In this document: positions 41,228 through 50,541 of the stretch, in pieces
Layout: every line of letters begins with the position of its first letter
How positions within the stretch are numbered: position 1 is the first letter of the stretch
Assembly (NCBI GenBank): GCA_934667425.1
Contig: CAKULV010000001.1
Span: 186,001 to 250,000 of the forward strand
Reading direction: 5' to 3'
From: an uncultured Kiritimatiellota bacterium
GTDB lineage: Bacteria > Verrucomicrobiota > Kiritimatiellia > RFP12 > UBA1067
Length of the DNA stretch: 64,000 nt
The notes under the pieces: generated by a model
Told to the model about the DNA's origin: nothing
The model's input: only the letters and a program-made list of their open reading frames with translations
Databases searched by the model: none
Position numbers and translations under genes: made by a program

Positions 41228-41243
41228 GAAAGGGAGATTGGAT

Positions 41244-44200
41244 ATGTCAGGCAGGAACATGAAATGTGGTTTTGCATCTCATCTTTTGAGAGGCGTGCTT
41301 TTATCGTGGCCAATCGTGGTTGCATTGATGGCAGATGCGGCAACGGTTTCGATCACTAAGCTTACGGCGGCGCAGAATGAAACGACGCTTGGGGTCGATA
41401 TCTCATACGATGTGTCGGCCGTTGGGCTTAAGACGATTCCAGAACTGAGGACTGAAATCATGTCTTCAGACGGCATCTGTCTGTGGTCTGACATCCGAAA
41501 GGACGTACCTGCAAAGACGCACGTTGCGGTCAGTTGGGATGCGCAAGTAGAATGGCCGGGACATCTTGACGAACATGTTCAGGTGCGGGTAGCGGCTCGG
41601 CTTGAGGAATCAAAGTCGTCCATGGTGCAGATACCAGGTGGAAGCGTCAAGTATTGGCGGAAGTATGATGACGTGCCTCTTGTCGGGGGAAAGGACTGGT
41701 GGTATCAAATCGGGAATCCGCCAGACGATGCCGAGAATTGGGAAGAATGCGTTCAGCGGTTTGAGTTCTGGATGGATGCGACGGAAGTGACTTGGGATAT
41801 GTGGAGTGCTGTCACAAACTGGGGGATCATGAACAGGGGGTACGAATTCACCCAGGAAGGGATGCAGCCATGGGTCAATCCCTTACAGGGGAACTATCCT
41901 GTCGAGAATGTGGATGAATCGACGATGATGCTCTGGTGCAATGCGCGTAGCGAGATGGACGGCAAGGCACCGCTCTACTATATCGGCAATGAGGTTTATC
42001 GCAATCCCATTTCCAAGTATTATTATGCGACGGTTGTCCTGCCAGAAGACATGTCCAAAGCCGGATATCGTCTACCGACCGATTACGAGTGGGAATACGC
42101 CGGACGCGGTGGATTGGTCGGGATGTTGTTTCCGTGGGGGAATGATTACAGTACGGACAGGTGCAATTGTCCGCCGTTTTACATGAAGGACGGGACGGTT
42201 CATCCGGTCTTTCAAGGCAAGTCGAGTCCTGCCAAGTATTTTGAGCCGAACGGCTACGGCCTTTACGACATGGCCGGCAATGTGGCTGAGTTTTCGCACA
42301 GAGCCCGTCTAAACTCCGACGGGAATGGATTGACGCCTCACATTGGTGGTGTGGATCGCTACATGGGGGGAAGCTATACGCAGATGCCCACCGACGGGTG
42401 TTTTGTCGGGAAATCTAATGATAGTTATGCAGGTGCCGGCACGGGATTCCGGAGCATCTGCCTCAGCGATCCTCCAGGCGCCGCCGGCACCCAATCAGTT
42501 GTATATTCGGATGAGTTTGTCATTGATACGCGTGTCCCCGAAATTGTTGAGTGGAATCTTATCGGAAAGGATTTTGCCGGGAAAAATGCGGAGCGCGAGC
42601 AGATTTATGAAGGGGAGCAGTGCAAGCTTGGTGATCCATGCCTGGTTGCGGGATGCGACGTGGTGTTACAGGTGAAGTTCAAAGATGACGGATTCAATCA
42701 GAAACGTTTCCGCAGTATCATGCTCAAGGGCAAAGGACAAGGAGCACCGGCGACAAAAGATATAAAACTCTTCTGGTCTAAGGATCTCATAGGGCCTAAG
42801 TATACGGATCTTATTTTGGATGCTTCTGGTCAATTGGAATTGTCAGAACAATTGCATAGAGGGCCAGGATGTCATGGCAAGTATGTGTTTACGCTTGAAA
42901 TGGAGTTTGGCAATCTTACAGACATTGAAATTGAACCAAAGGAACGGCCAAGGAAGGTGTTTTTCGATAAATACGGATGGGATAATGGTGTCGAGCCAAA
43001 TTGGTTTGTGTACTGGCGTACGGATGGGGCGGTTCCGGGATTGTCATACGAAAAATGTCGATATTACAAGGTTGCCGGGTCTGACCAGATAAACCACATC
43101 AATGAATTGGCATATGTTGGTAATGATGGAAATGGAGCAAAAAATACGTGGGGGAATGCGGATGTTGATACTGGAGTCGTTACATTGTACGAGGAAACTT
43201 GCGATGAGCATTACAATAAAAAACTAAAGTCGCTAAAGGTAGCGGGCATTGAATTTATTTATCCGTGGGCTTATGGAATTCATACGGTTGCCAATGTGAT
43301 GGCTCACGAACGAAAGCACGTCGAACTAAATCGGACGTACATCAATGAACTGAATGAAGCTGGAATAGCCTATCACCCTATAGCCAATGACAAAGCAGAT
43401 GATGAGTGTATAGCGAAAATTAAAGGTTTAAATTCGGATTTGAGTATAGATAAGGAAATAATAGTTAGGATCGGTATATTTGGAGAGAAATATTATGATT
43501 CTGACAGTAGTAATATTCTTGTACTTTATGATGATAGAATGACAGATCATCAAGAGGGTGAGATAAACCGAGCACTTGGTGATGAGTATGGCTTTAAGTT
43601 AGATAAGGACAATCCGGACACATTTGACATAGGGAAGATAAAAAATCCGCAATACTTTATAAACGGTGACAATGAATTTATGGCGATGATGGCTGGATAT
43701 TTGGCCAACAGGGACGAGGGCGCGGCCATTGAAGAAAATGATTGGGCCTATCCGGGGCACCAATCGTATCTGCCATCTCATGTGACACGTAAACCGGAGA
43801 ATCTTACAGGAAATAGCGTAGATACTCTGCTGGCGTTCGCCAATGCAACACCTCTTGGCATACCTGAAGAAGAGACAGCGTCTTCTGCAGAAGAGTCGTT
43901 TGTCGCTTCCAATGGTGTCATTATGGCAGTGAATGGCGAGGCAATGGCGCGTGGCGAGGATGAGGCAGTACGCTATCGGCTGTCGTTTGACGTCACTGGT
44001 TCCATGACGATGCGATTTGTCGGATATCTGATCGATCAAACCTCCAATGTCGTTTCGTGCGCCGGTACGACGGTTGACCTGTCAGCCAGCAACAACAGTT
44101 GCGAATTGGCTTTCCCGACAAACGATATCTTTGCTTCAGGGCTAAAAGGGCCGTATACGCTTTCGGGCATGGTCGTTTATCGTGTGGACGACTTGGATCT

Positions 44201-46739
44201 TGTTCGCGAGGGCATTTACCGCGAGATCGAGACGGATTGGGTGACTGTCGCAAGGCCCCAGCCGAAGGTGGCATTCGCGACGGACACTGTGTCGTGTTCG
44301 GAAGGTGAGGCGCTGAAACTGACCATCTCCGGCGGTGCGAGCGAAAAGGCCGCATCCGTGAAAGTCTACCTTTCCTATCAGACGGCAACAGCCGCAGACC
44401 TTGACCTCGCGAAGGGAATGGTTGATGGCGTTGTGCCCAAGGGCGGCCTCAAGTTCCCCTTGACGCTCAAATGGGAGTCCGGCGAGGCGGATAGCCGCAT
44501 AGTGACGATTCCGGTAAAGGCCGATAAGGCGGTGGAAGGTGATGAACAGTTGACATTCCAGTTGGCTTCGGCTCAGGGACAGACCCTTGGCACAACAAGT
44601 GTCTGCACGGCGACAATCAAGGACAAGAATACGTATGCGGTCCTACAGGATGGCGCGATGAACCCCGGCATCAAGTTGAGCAGCAAGGCGGCAAAGGGTT
44701 CTCCAGCGTGGCAGGTTGGAGCCGGCAATGCGTATGACCTGAATGGCTTGCATGGGCTTTGCCACGCCGAAACACCGGCAATGCCAATGGGGAGCAGTTC
44801 TGAACTTGCTGTGGGTACATTCAAAAAGGGGAAACTTAGGTTTCATATGAGGTTCACGGGTCCGACCGACGAGAAAACGCCATCGACGCTTTCCGTGTAC
44901 AACGGCAAAAATCTTGTCGGAACGATTGGACATGGTAGGATTGTCAGAACCGGTTGGGCGTTGTCTGTCACGAATGAATGGAATGCAATCACATTGAATG
45001 CCAACGACAAGAACAATGCTGTTCGGTTTGTGTTTACGCAGGGCTCTGATCCGGATGTCCATGTTGAGCTTTCAAGTCTTTCCTATGATGATGGGAATGG
45101 CGCGACCGTATGCAATATCTTCGCCATGGCTTCGGATTCCGCAGGTGGATGCGTGACAGGATCAGGCCCTTACGTGAAAGGTGCCAACGTGTCAATAAAG
45201 GCGAAAGCGAATCCGGGATGGGTGTTCAGGCATTGGCTTGCCTATGGCATTGAGGATAGGCCAATCGTGTGGAACGACAAGGCTGCGGTTTCCTGGAAAG
45301 CGACACAAGATTTGACAGTGGAGGCGGTCTTTGAAAAGCTGCCGTACGTTCGGACACTTGCCGATCCTGCAGATGGCGGCAAGGTGACGGGGAGCGGATA
45401 TTGCGCGGCGGGCAAGAAGGCGACGCTGAAGGCCACGGCGAACAAGGGATATGTGTTTGAGGGATGGTACAAGGTGGAGGACGATCCAGCCGGACGCATG
45501 ATCCTGCCGATGGCGACGACTCCAACGCTTGTGCTCGATCGGTCGGCGAAGCCGGGGAAAAGCAATGCGCAACAGACCGTAGTCACCACTGATGCAGATA
45601 GGGATGCCACCTATTTTGCGAAGTTCATCACAATGCAGGAGGATTTGGCGGCCATAGCGCTTTCGGTGGACGGAGTCGCACTCTCGGCGACGGAAGCCTT
45701 TGCGACGAACCTCATCTGTGGCGTTGCGGTAAACTGGCCAATCGTGTCGTCCGGCCTTTCGGAGACGACTGTCAAGGTCGCGGGCCTCCCCTCCGGACTC
45801 AAGTTCGCCGCGAAGCCTGTGACAAGCAAGGTCGGTACGGGGAAGAACGCTATCCTTGTCACGAACGTTCCCGCAAATACGATCTATGGTGCGCCAACGG
45901 CGGCATCGAAGACGGCGAAGGATCGGAAGACGGGCGCGATGACCGTCACGCCGAATGCGATAAGGGTCACCGTCACTACGGCGGGCAAGAGTTCGCAGAC
46001 GTATCAGATAAACACGACCGTTGATCCGTTGCCGAGCTGGGCGCAAGGCACGTTTGCGGGTGGCTGGGAGATATCGAACGAAGATACTGCACCCGCGTCC
46101 GGCGGACAGGTTTCGCTGACGATCTCGGCGGCGGGCAAGCTGAGCGGCAAGGCATTGGGCGATGGCCTCAAATACACTCTTGCGGCGCCGTATTATTCGG
46201 ACTTTGTGACTGTTCCCGATGAAGACGGACTTGTCTCCAACTTCCTTGCGGATGTCACGGCCAGCTGGAGCTACAGGGAGGGTTCCAAGACCATAAGGAC
46301 GAATGAGATCGTTCAGGTGTCCGTGGCGGACAACGGCATCGGCGGCTATGCGGAGGTCGCGGATTGGTTCGAAGCCTACACGGTTAATTGGAAGGTCGAG
46401 CCATGGAAGACGCTCGGGAAGGCGTTCGACAAGCAGATACGGACATATGCGATTATGTCTGACGGCACGATCTCAGAGAGAGAGGATGATCTGTCGGCTT
46501 CGCTCGGCGAGTCCATTGCCGGGCGTGTCTCGCTGAAGTTCGCGGCTAACGGCAACGTGTCCGTCGCCGGCGAGTTCGTGGCAGGCTATGACGCGAAGAA
46601 GGCTCGGTACGCGACAGTCAAGGCGACAGGAGCCGCGACGCTCGTCCCTGTGGACGGCGAAAGAGGCGTCGTATTCGTCTACCTGACGCCGAAAGGCCTG
46701 TCGCCTTACGTGTGTTGCATGGAAGTCCTATTGCCATAG
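41244..46739 (+). CDS. Giant chimeric secreted protein: FGE-sulfatase-type domain, HExxH region, Calx-beta, InlB-type repeats
   Basis: 1831 residues from ATG 41244 (AAAGGGAG upstream). Signal peptide ends ...VVALMADA. Residues about 127-405 are an FGE-sulfatase fold (MVQIPGGSV...YRLPTDYEWEYAGRGG...YDMAGNVAEF...GFRSI); the catalytic Cys pair of true formylglycine-generating enzymes is not seen, so a binding role is likelier. Residues about 440-900 are unfamiliar and contain HERKH at 688-692, an HExxH zinc-protease-type motif. About 1015-1120 is Calx-beta-like (SEGEALKLTISGG...GDEQLTFQLASAQG). About 1295-1440 has two InlB/Listeria-Bacteroides-type repeats (GGCVTGSGPYVKGANVSIKAKA; GGKVTGSGYCAAGKKATLKATA). 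The C-terminal 240 residues hold a sheet-rich domain. Probably a surface-exposed adhesin or hydrolase. Confidence 0.8.
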   Translation: MSGRNMKCGFASHLLRGVLLSWPIVVALMADAATVSITKLTAAQNETTLGVDISYDVSAVGLKTIPELRTEIMSSDGICLWSDIRKDVPAKTHVAVSWDAQVEWPGHLDEHVQVRVAARLEESKSSMVQIPGGSVKYWRKYDDVPLVGGKDWWYQIGNPPDDAENWEECVQRFEFWMDATEVTWDMWSAVTNWGIMNRGYEFTQEGMQPWVNPLQGNYPVENVDESTMMLWCNARSEMDGKAPLYYIGNEVYRNPISKYYYATVVLPEDMSKAGYRLPTDYEWEYAGRGGLVGMLFPWGNDYSTDRCNCPPFYMKDGTVHPVFQGKSSPAKYFEPNGYGLYDMAGNVAEFSHRARLNSDGNGLTPHIGGVDRYMGGSYTQMPTDGCFVGKSNDSYAGAGTGFRSICLSDPPGAAGTQSVVYSDEFVIDTRVPEIVEWNLIGKDFAGKNAEREQIYEGEQCKLGDPCLVAGCDVVLQVKFKDDGFNQKRFRSIMLKGKGQGAPATKDIKLFWSKDLIGPKYTDLILDASGQLELSEQLHRGPGCHGKYVFTLEMEFGNLTDIEIEPKERPRKVFFDKYGWDNGVEPNWFVYWRTDGAVPGLSYEKCRYYKVAGSDQINHINELAYVGNDGNGAKNTWGNADVDTGVVTLYEETCDEHYNKKLKSLKVAGIEFIYPWAYGIHTVANVMAHERKHVELNRTYINELNEAGIAYHPIANDKADDECIAKIKGLNSDLSIDKEIIVRIGIFGEKYYDSDSSNILVLYDDRMTDHQEGEINRALGDEYGFKLDKDNPDTFDIGKIKNPQYFINGDNEFMAMMAGYLANRDEGAAIEENDWAYPGHQSYLPSHVTRKPENLTGNSVDTLLAFANATPLGIPEEETASSAEESFVASNGVIMAVNGEAMARGEDEAVRYRLSFDVTGSMTMRFVGYLIDQTSNVVSCAGTTVDLSASNNSCELAFPTNDIFASGLKGPYTLSGMVVYRVDDLDLVREGIYREIETDWVTVARPQPKVAFATDTVSCSEGEALKLTISGGASEKAASVKVYLSYQTATAADLDLAKGMVDGVVPKGGLKFPLTLKWESGEADSRIVTIPVKADKAVEGDEQLTFQLASAQGQTLGTTSVCTATIKDKNTYAVLQDGAMNPGIKLSSKAAKGSPAWQVGAGNAYDLNGLHGLCHAETPAMPMGSSSELAVGTFKKGKLRFHMRFTGPTDEKTPSTLSVYNGKNLVGTIGHGRIVRTGWALSVTNEWNAITLNANDKNNAVRFVFTQGSDPDVHVELSSLSYDDGNGATVCNIFAMASDSAGGCVTGSGPYVKGANVSIKAKANPGWVFRHWLAYGIEDRPIVWNDKAAVSWKATQDLTVEAVFEKLPYVRTLADPADGGKVTGSGYCAAGKKATLKATANKGYVFEGWYKVEDDPAGRMILPMATTPTLVLDRSAKPGKSNAQQTVVTTDADRDATYFAKFITMQEDLAAIALSVDGVALSATEAFATNLICGVAVNWPIVSSGLSETTVKVAGLPSGLKFAAKPVTSKVGTGKNAILVTNVPANTIYGAPTAASKTAKDRKTGAMTVTPNAIRVTVTTAGKSSQTYQINTTVDPLPSWAQGTFAGGWEISNEDTAPASGGQVSLTISAAGKLSGKALGDGLKYTLAAPYYSDFVTVPDEDGLVSNFLADVTASWSYREGSKTIRTNEIVQVSVADNGIGGYAEVADWFEAYTVNWKVEPWKTLGKAFDKQIRTYAIMSDGTISEREDDLSASLGESIAGRVSLKFAANGNVSVAGEFVAGYDAKKARYATVKATGAATLVPVDGERGVVFVYLTPKGLSPYVCCMEVLLP

Positions 46740-46773
46740 CCAATATATGTGGCAATGAGACACGTCGATAGGC

Positions 46774-46860
46774 GGCAACTAAATGGAAAAATCTAAATAG
46801 ATGCCAATTCTTGACGATCTGCAAAATGGCAACTAAATGCGATTTTGCCATTTAGTTGCC
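46774..46860. promoter_or_regulatory. Inverted repeat with an extra half-site upstream of the ATPase gene
   Basis: GGCAACTAAATG (46828-46839), 9-nt loop, CATTTAGTTGCC (46849-46860): perfect 12-bp arms. A further GGCAACTAAATGG sits at 46774-46786. A TATAAT-like box (GCTATAATC, about 46881-46887) follows, so this is a plausible operator of the gene at 46924. Confidence 0.6.
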
Positions 46861-46923
46861 GATATGGACGCGGAGAATATGCTATAATCTTCCCATCTTT
46901 CCTAACACAAAGGAGGTTGGGCT

Positions 46924-48360
46924 GTGTTTGTCGGTCGTGAAGATAACCTGATGGATTTGGCTGCGCTATGGAAAAAGCGCACGTCGTCGTTGGTCGCCGT
47001 ATCTGGTCGTCGCCGGATTGGCAAGTCAACGCTGATTGCGCATTTCGCGTCCGAGTCAAAGTGCCGATTTGTCGAGATCGCTGGGCTTGCGCCCGATTCG
47101 GAGATGACGAACCAGAAGGAGATTGACCATTTCTGCGAGCGGTTGGCTGTCGCGACGGGCGTCCCCGAGGCGAAATGCGATGGCTGGGCCAAGGCTTTTG
47201 ACGCATTGGCGGCGGCCATTAAAGGCTCGGCGAAGACAATCGTGTTCCTGGACGAGATATCTTGGATGGGGAAGTACGACGCGTCTTTTGCGGCGTTGCT
47301 GAAGGATGCGTGGGACACGAAGTTCTCGCGTCGGCAGAACCTGGTCTTTGTTGTCGCGGCGAGCGTTTCGGCCTGGATACAGGAGAACGTCCTGAACGCA
47401 CGGGCTTTTGTCGGCCGCATTTCACTGGATATTCGGCTCACGGAGCTGACCCTGCATCAGTGCAAGGCGTTTTGGGGAAAGGCGGCAGACCGAATCTCTG
47501 ACCGGGAGATTCTTGACATGCTGTCGATCACGGGAGGAATCCCAAAATATCTGGAAGAAATGGATCCGTCGCTGTCCGTCGAGGAGAATGTGCGCCGCAT
47601 GTGTTTCAGTCCGAACGGCGGCTACCTGTTCAGGGATTTTGATGCGATTTTCAACGATGTCTTCCAGTCCGCGTCTCATGCAAAGCGGGCCATCGTCATG
47701 GCTTTGGCGGATGGGCCTGCGAGCGTGTCCGACCTGTCCGAGCGCACCGGCATCGCCCTGAACGGACACATCACCGCCGACCTTGCCGACTTGTGCGATG
47801 CGGGCTTTGTCGCCTCTTCCGAAGGGCTCAACCCATCGACGGGAAAGCCCGTGCGCGAGACGCGCTATCGGTTGCGCGACAATTACGTTCGATTTTACCT
47901 CAAGTACATTGAGCCGAGAAAAGACGCGATCAGGGCGGGGCTGTATCGGTTTGCCTCGCTGGAGTCTCTCGCCGGATGGGACGTCGTTCTCGGCCTTCAG
48001 TTTGAGAACCTTGTGCTCAACAATCTTCCTGTCCTTGCGCCACGGCTGGGCCTTGGTGCCTCCATTGTCACATCCGCCGCGCCTTATTACAGGAAGGGTG
48101 GCAAGAAAGGCGATGGCGTCCAGATCGACCTGCTCGTCCAGACGAACAAGTCGGTTTGCATTGTCGAGATCAGGCGCAGGGTTCGGATATCCGATTCCAT
48201 TGAGGCAGAAATGGCGGAGAAGGTGCGACGTTTGAAAGTGGGCAAGGGGAAGTCGGTGCGAACGGCACTGGTTTATGAAGGCAGCTTGTCTCAAAAGGTC
48301 ATCGATGATGGATATTTCGATTTCCTCGTGCCCGTGGCGGAGCTCTTGAATCACGCATGA
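46924..48360 (+). CDS. Archaeal-type AAA+ ATPase (PF01637-like) with DUF234-type C-terminus
   Basis: 478 residues; GTG 46924 is chosen because AAAGGAGG lies 8 nt upstream. Begins with the family signature MFVGREDNLMDL and has Walker A AVSGRRRIGKSTLI (about 24-37) and Walker B TIVFLDEISWMG (about 105-116). A winged helix (SVSDLSERTGIALNGHITADLADLCDAGFV) is followed by a nuclease-like C-terminus (GLQFENLVLNN...QIDLLVQTNKSVCIVEIRR). Members are STAND-like NTPases of unknown role, often found in variable gene islands. Distinct subfamily from the ATPase at 27292. Confidence 0.87.
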   Translation: MFVGREDNLMDLAALWKKRTSSLVAVSGRRRIGKSTLIAHFASESKCRFVEIAGLAPDSEMTNQKEIDHFCERLAVATGVPEAKCDGWAKAFDALAAAIKGSAKTIVFLDEISWMGKYDASFAALLKDAWDTKFSRRQNLVFVVAASVSAWIQENVLNARAFVGRISLDIRLTELTLHQCKAFWGKAADRISDREILDMLSITGGIPKYLEEMDPSLSVEENVRRMCFSPNGGYLFRDFDAIFNDVFQSASHAKRAIVMALADGPASVSDLSERTGIALNGHITADLADLCDAGFVASSEGLNPSTGKPVRETRYRLRDNYVRFYLKYIEPRKDAIRAGLYRFASLESLAGWDVVLGLQFENLVLNNLPVLAPRLGLGASIVTSAAPYYRKGGKKGDGVQIDLLVQTNKSVCIVEIRRRVRISDSIEAEMAEKVRRLKVGKGKSVRTALVYEGSLSQKVIDDGYFDFLVPVAELLNHA

Positions 48361-48381
48361 GCGAGACCAACCCGATCCGAC

Positions 48382-48528
48382 GGCTGTCTCGCTTCGATAG
48401 ACGGCGTGTTAGTGCGCGGCTTGGAGCAGGGAAAGGCGACCTTGCGCATGGATAAGGACAATCAGGTGCTTGATCTCTTCAGTGCCGAATTGGGGCCTGT
48501 CCCCATTGATCGGAGTGTCTATGCGTAA
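48382..48528 (+). pseudogene. Gene fragment without start
   Basis: A frame ending at TAA 48526-48528 reads ...ASIDGVLVRGLEQGKATLRMDKDNQVLDLFSAELGPVPIDRSVYA. It has regular protein-like composition but no start or ribosome site, so I take it as the 3' remnant of a lost gene. Parent family not recognised. Confidence 0.4.
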
Positions 48529-48615
48529 GGAGGCGAACGGTTCGTAGAGAGGGTTGTGATTTTGATATAATATCCAGCAACCGCCGTGTCCGAAACGGTC
48601 GTGGCGGAAACAGAT

Positions 48616-48831
48616 ATGAAATTCTTTGATCGAGAGGACAAAATCGAGGCGTTGCGCAAGATTCGCGAAAGGAGTCTGGCGGAGGCGCAGTTCACGGTCG
48701 TGACGGGGCGGCGGCGCATTGGCAAGACCGAGCTTGTCAAGCGGGCGTTTGGCGACCGTGATTTCGTGTATCTCTTCGTGTCGCGCAAGAGCGAAGGGGA
48801 GCGGTGGTGTTGGTCGATGAACCAAGAGTGA
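48616..48831 (+). pseudogene. N-terminal fragment of an AAA+ ATPase
   Basis: 72 residues from ATG 48616. MKFFDREDKIEALRKI and Walker A FTVVTGRRRIGKTELVKRAF are typical of the PF01637-like ATPases (compare the intact gene at 46924), but the frame stops soon after RKSEGERW. Just before the stop a +1 frame reads VVLVDEP, which looks like a Walker B strand, so most of the domain has probably been deleted and the rest frameshifted. TATAAT at 48566-48571 may be its old promoter. Confidence 0.65.
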
Positions 48832-48882
48832 GGGACTTATGTTATAAAGAATTTCTGCTCAAGTAAGAAAGGGGGAAACTAA

Positions 48883-50097
48883 ATGCAACTACTAAATAAG
48901 TTAAAAAAGCCTTTTATAATCGTTGGTGGCGGATCGGAATTTGTCGGTATATGGGTGATTGGTAGTTTCCTGATTACTACAATTGTGCCATTTTTATTGT
49001 CGCAAAAACAGTCAGGATTGTCGCAAACACAGTTAGGGGCGGATGATTGCGAATATTGGTCAATGGCAATAAGCGTTGTTTTGGGAATGGCATTTTGGGG
49101 GCTTATATGCATAATTTGGTGGATCAAGGAGACCAAGGAACGGAAATTAAAGGCTGAACTAGATGCTGCCAAAGCAAAGGCCTTTGATTATAAAGTTTTT
49201 GCGCCAATCTCTTCGAAATCTTTCGCGACTTTAAAAGATTCCCTGCAAATGAAAGATGGTGTCAACAACGAAGAACGCATTGATTTAGATGAAATGACGC
49301 ACGGCGAAGTTAAGTTTGTCGCGAAGAATCGGAAGGGCTATGTGCCGATTTCAGATTTATTGTCGCCAGATGTAAGTTGGAATAAAGATTTTCAATCACT
49401 GCCTGTTAGGGAGGGCGATAAATATGGAAAGTGCATTATACAGGTCTCCTTTATCCCAGTAGATAAAGATGGGAGGATGCCTTTGATCTTGCGATTGCCG
49501 AATGCACATTCACGCGAATGCAATCTTCATGAAGTACAGGGTGGGAATTTCACGTTTATCTCCTTTAGCCCCGTGCCAAGGCGGTTTGGGATGCCTTTTA
49601 ATGTTGCAGATTGCTATCATCGAGAGGTCCCAGAACGTGTTCGTGTTGATTGTTTTGATGAGTATGGGTGTGTTATTAAATGCGAGGAGAAAACACAGGT
49701 GGAGGAGCAGGCCAAATCAGGAGAAAATGCTGACGTAAGACGGTTTTATGTCTTTTATATTTTCTTGGCCCGCTACAAACACCTCTCTTTTGCAAAGACC
49801 ACAGGTGAGATGAATGAAGTTGTGATTAAAAAGGTCTTTGCGTCCGATGAGGCAAGCGCAGAAGGGGCTGTAAGATACTTCACGAAAGACCACGATCAAA
49901 TAGTTTGCGTGGCTAAGATAAAAGATGTTAAAACTGTCTTTTGTGGCAGGGATAAAGGGACCCTCCCTGAACCGTTACGAACAGTGCTTAATAATAAGCA
50001 ATATCGTTATTCGGACGGGAAGAACATTTATGTATTTGATTTGGCTCTATCGAACCTTGGCAAGGTTGAGCGGGAGATTATTCAGCGGTTGGATTAG
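48883..50097 (+). CDS. Membrane-anchored protein of unknown function, AT-rich gene
   Basis: 404 residues, ATG 48883 after AAAGGGGGAAACTAA. Two N-terminal transmembrane helices (FVGIWVIGSFLITTIVPFLL and WSMAISVVLGMAFWGLICIIWWI, about 20-39 and 58-80), then a basic helix (KETKERKLKAELDAAKAKA) and a soluble domain of about 300 residues with no motif I know. Base composition and codon use are clearly more AT-rich than the neighbours, suggesting recent transfer. It follows the broken ATPase in an accessory stretch. Confidence 0.7.
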   Translation: MQLLNKLKKPFIIVGGGSEFVGIWVIGSFLITTIVPFLLSQKQSGLSQTQLGADDCEYWSMAISVVLGMAFWGLICIIWWIKETKERKLKAELDAAKAKAFDYKVFAPISSKSFATLKDSLQMKDGVNNEERIDLDEMTHGEVKFVAKNRKGYVPISDLLSPDVSWNKDFQSLPVREGDKYGKCIIQVSFIPVDKDGRMPLILRLPNAHSRECNLHEVQGGNFTFISFSPVPRRFGMPFNVADCYHREVPERVRVDCFDEYGCVIKCEEKTQVEEQAKSGENADVRRFYVFYIFLARYKHLSFAKTTGEMNEVVIKKVFASDEASAEGAVRYFTKDHDQIVCVAKIKDVKTVFCGRDKGTLPEPLRTVLNNKQYRYSDGKNIYVFDLALSNLGKVEREIIQRLD

Positions 50098-50541
50098 GGT
50101 ATAGAGGGTATAGAATTATCTAATGCAAAGTTTCCTGTAGATACAGGAAGCGTTCGTACGCTCTTCTCCGAAATCAGAAGTCGTGGCGTTCTTCGATAGG
50201 TTCGAGGAGGTGCGCGGGAACCTGACGTTGCATCATGAGATTGATGTGCTGAATGTCGTTTTCGAGAGCGAGGTTCGTCAGTGCGCATGACAGAAACGGT
50301 TCGCGATTCAATGAGATGGTTCGAGGTCTCTACATCTTGCATTGTGTCCGCGAACAGGGAAGCGATGGCGTGGTACGGAAGAATCCCGACAATTTCACGA
50401 CATTTGCCCGGAAGGTTGTCATCTTCAATGCTGTTTTAATTTATGCATGAAAAGATTATGATGTATACGCTTAACAATCAATCGGTTTTGGATCGGGCGT
50501 TGTGCCTGCGGCGTGCATTGTATGATATAATGACAGGCATT
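50098..50541. other. Intergenic region with a gene fragment and a short-leader promoter
   Basis: A start-less frame at about 50162-50290 reads EVVAFFDRFEEVRGNLTLHHEIDVLNVVFESEVRQCA and then stops; it looks like a gene remnant. TATAAT at 50526-50531 lies 10 nt before the ATG of the next gene, giving a leader of only a few bases. Nothing else seen. Confidence 0.5.

Noticed and set aside
41622..42460. Functional formylglycine-generating enzyme
   Set aside because: The FGE fold signature is present but the Cys pair expected near the GGS and GFR motifs is missing, and no sulfatase gene is near.
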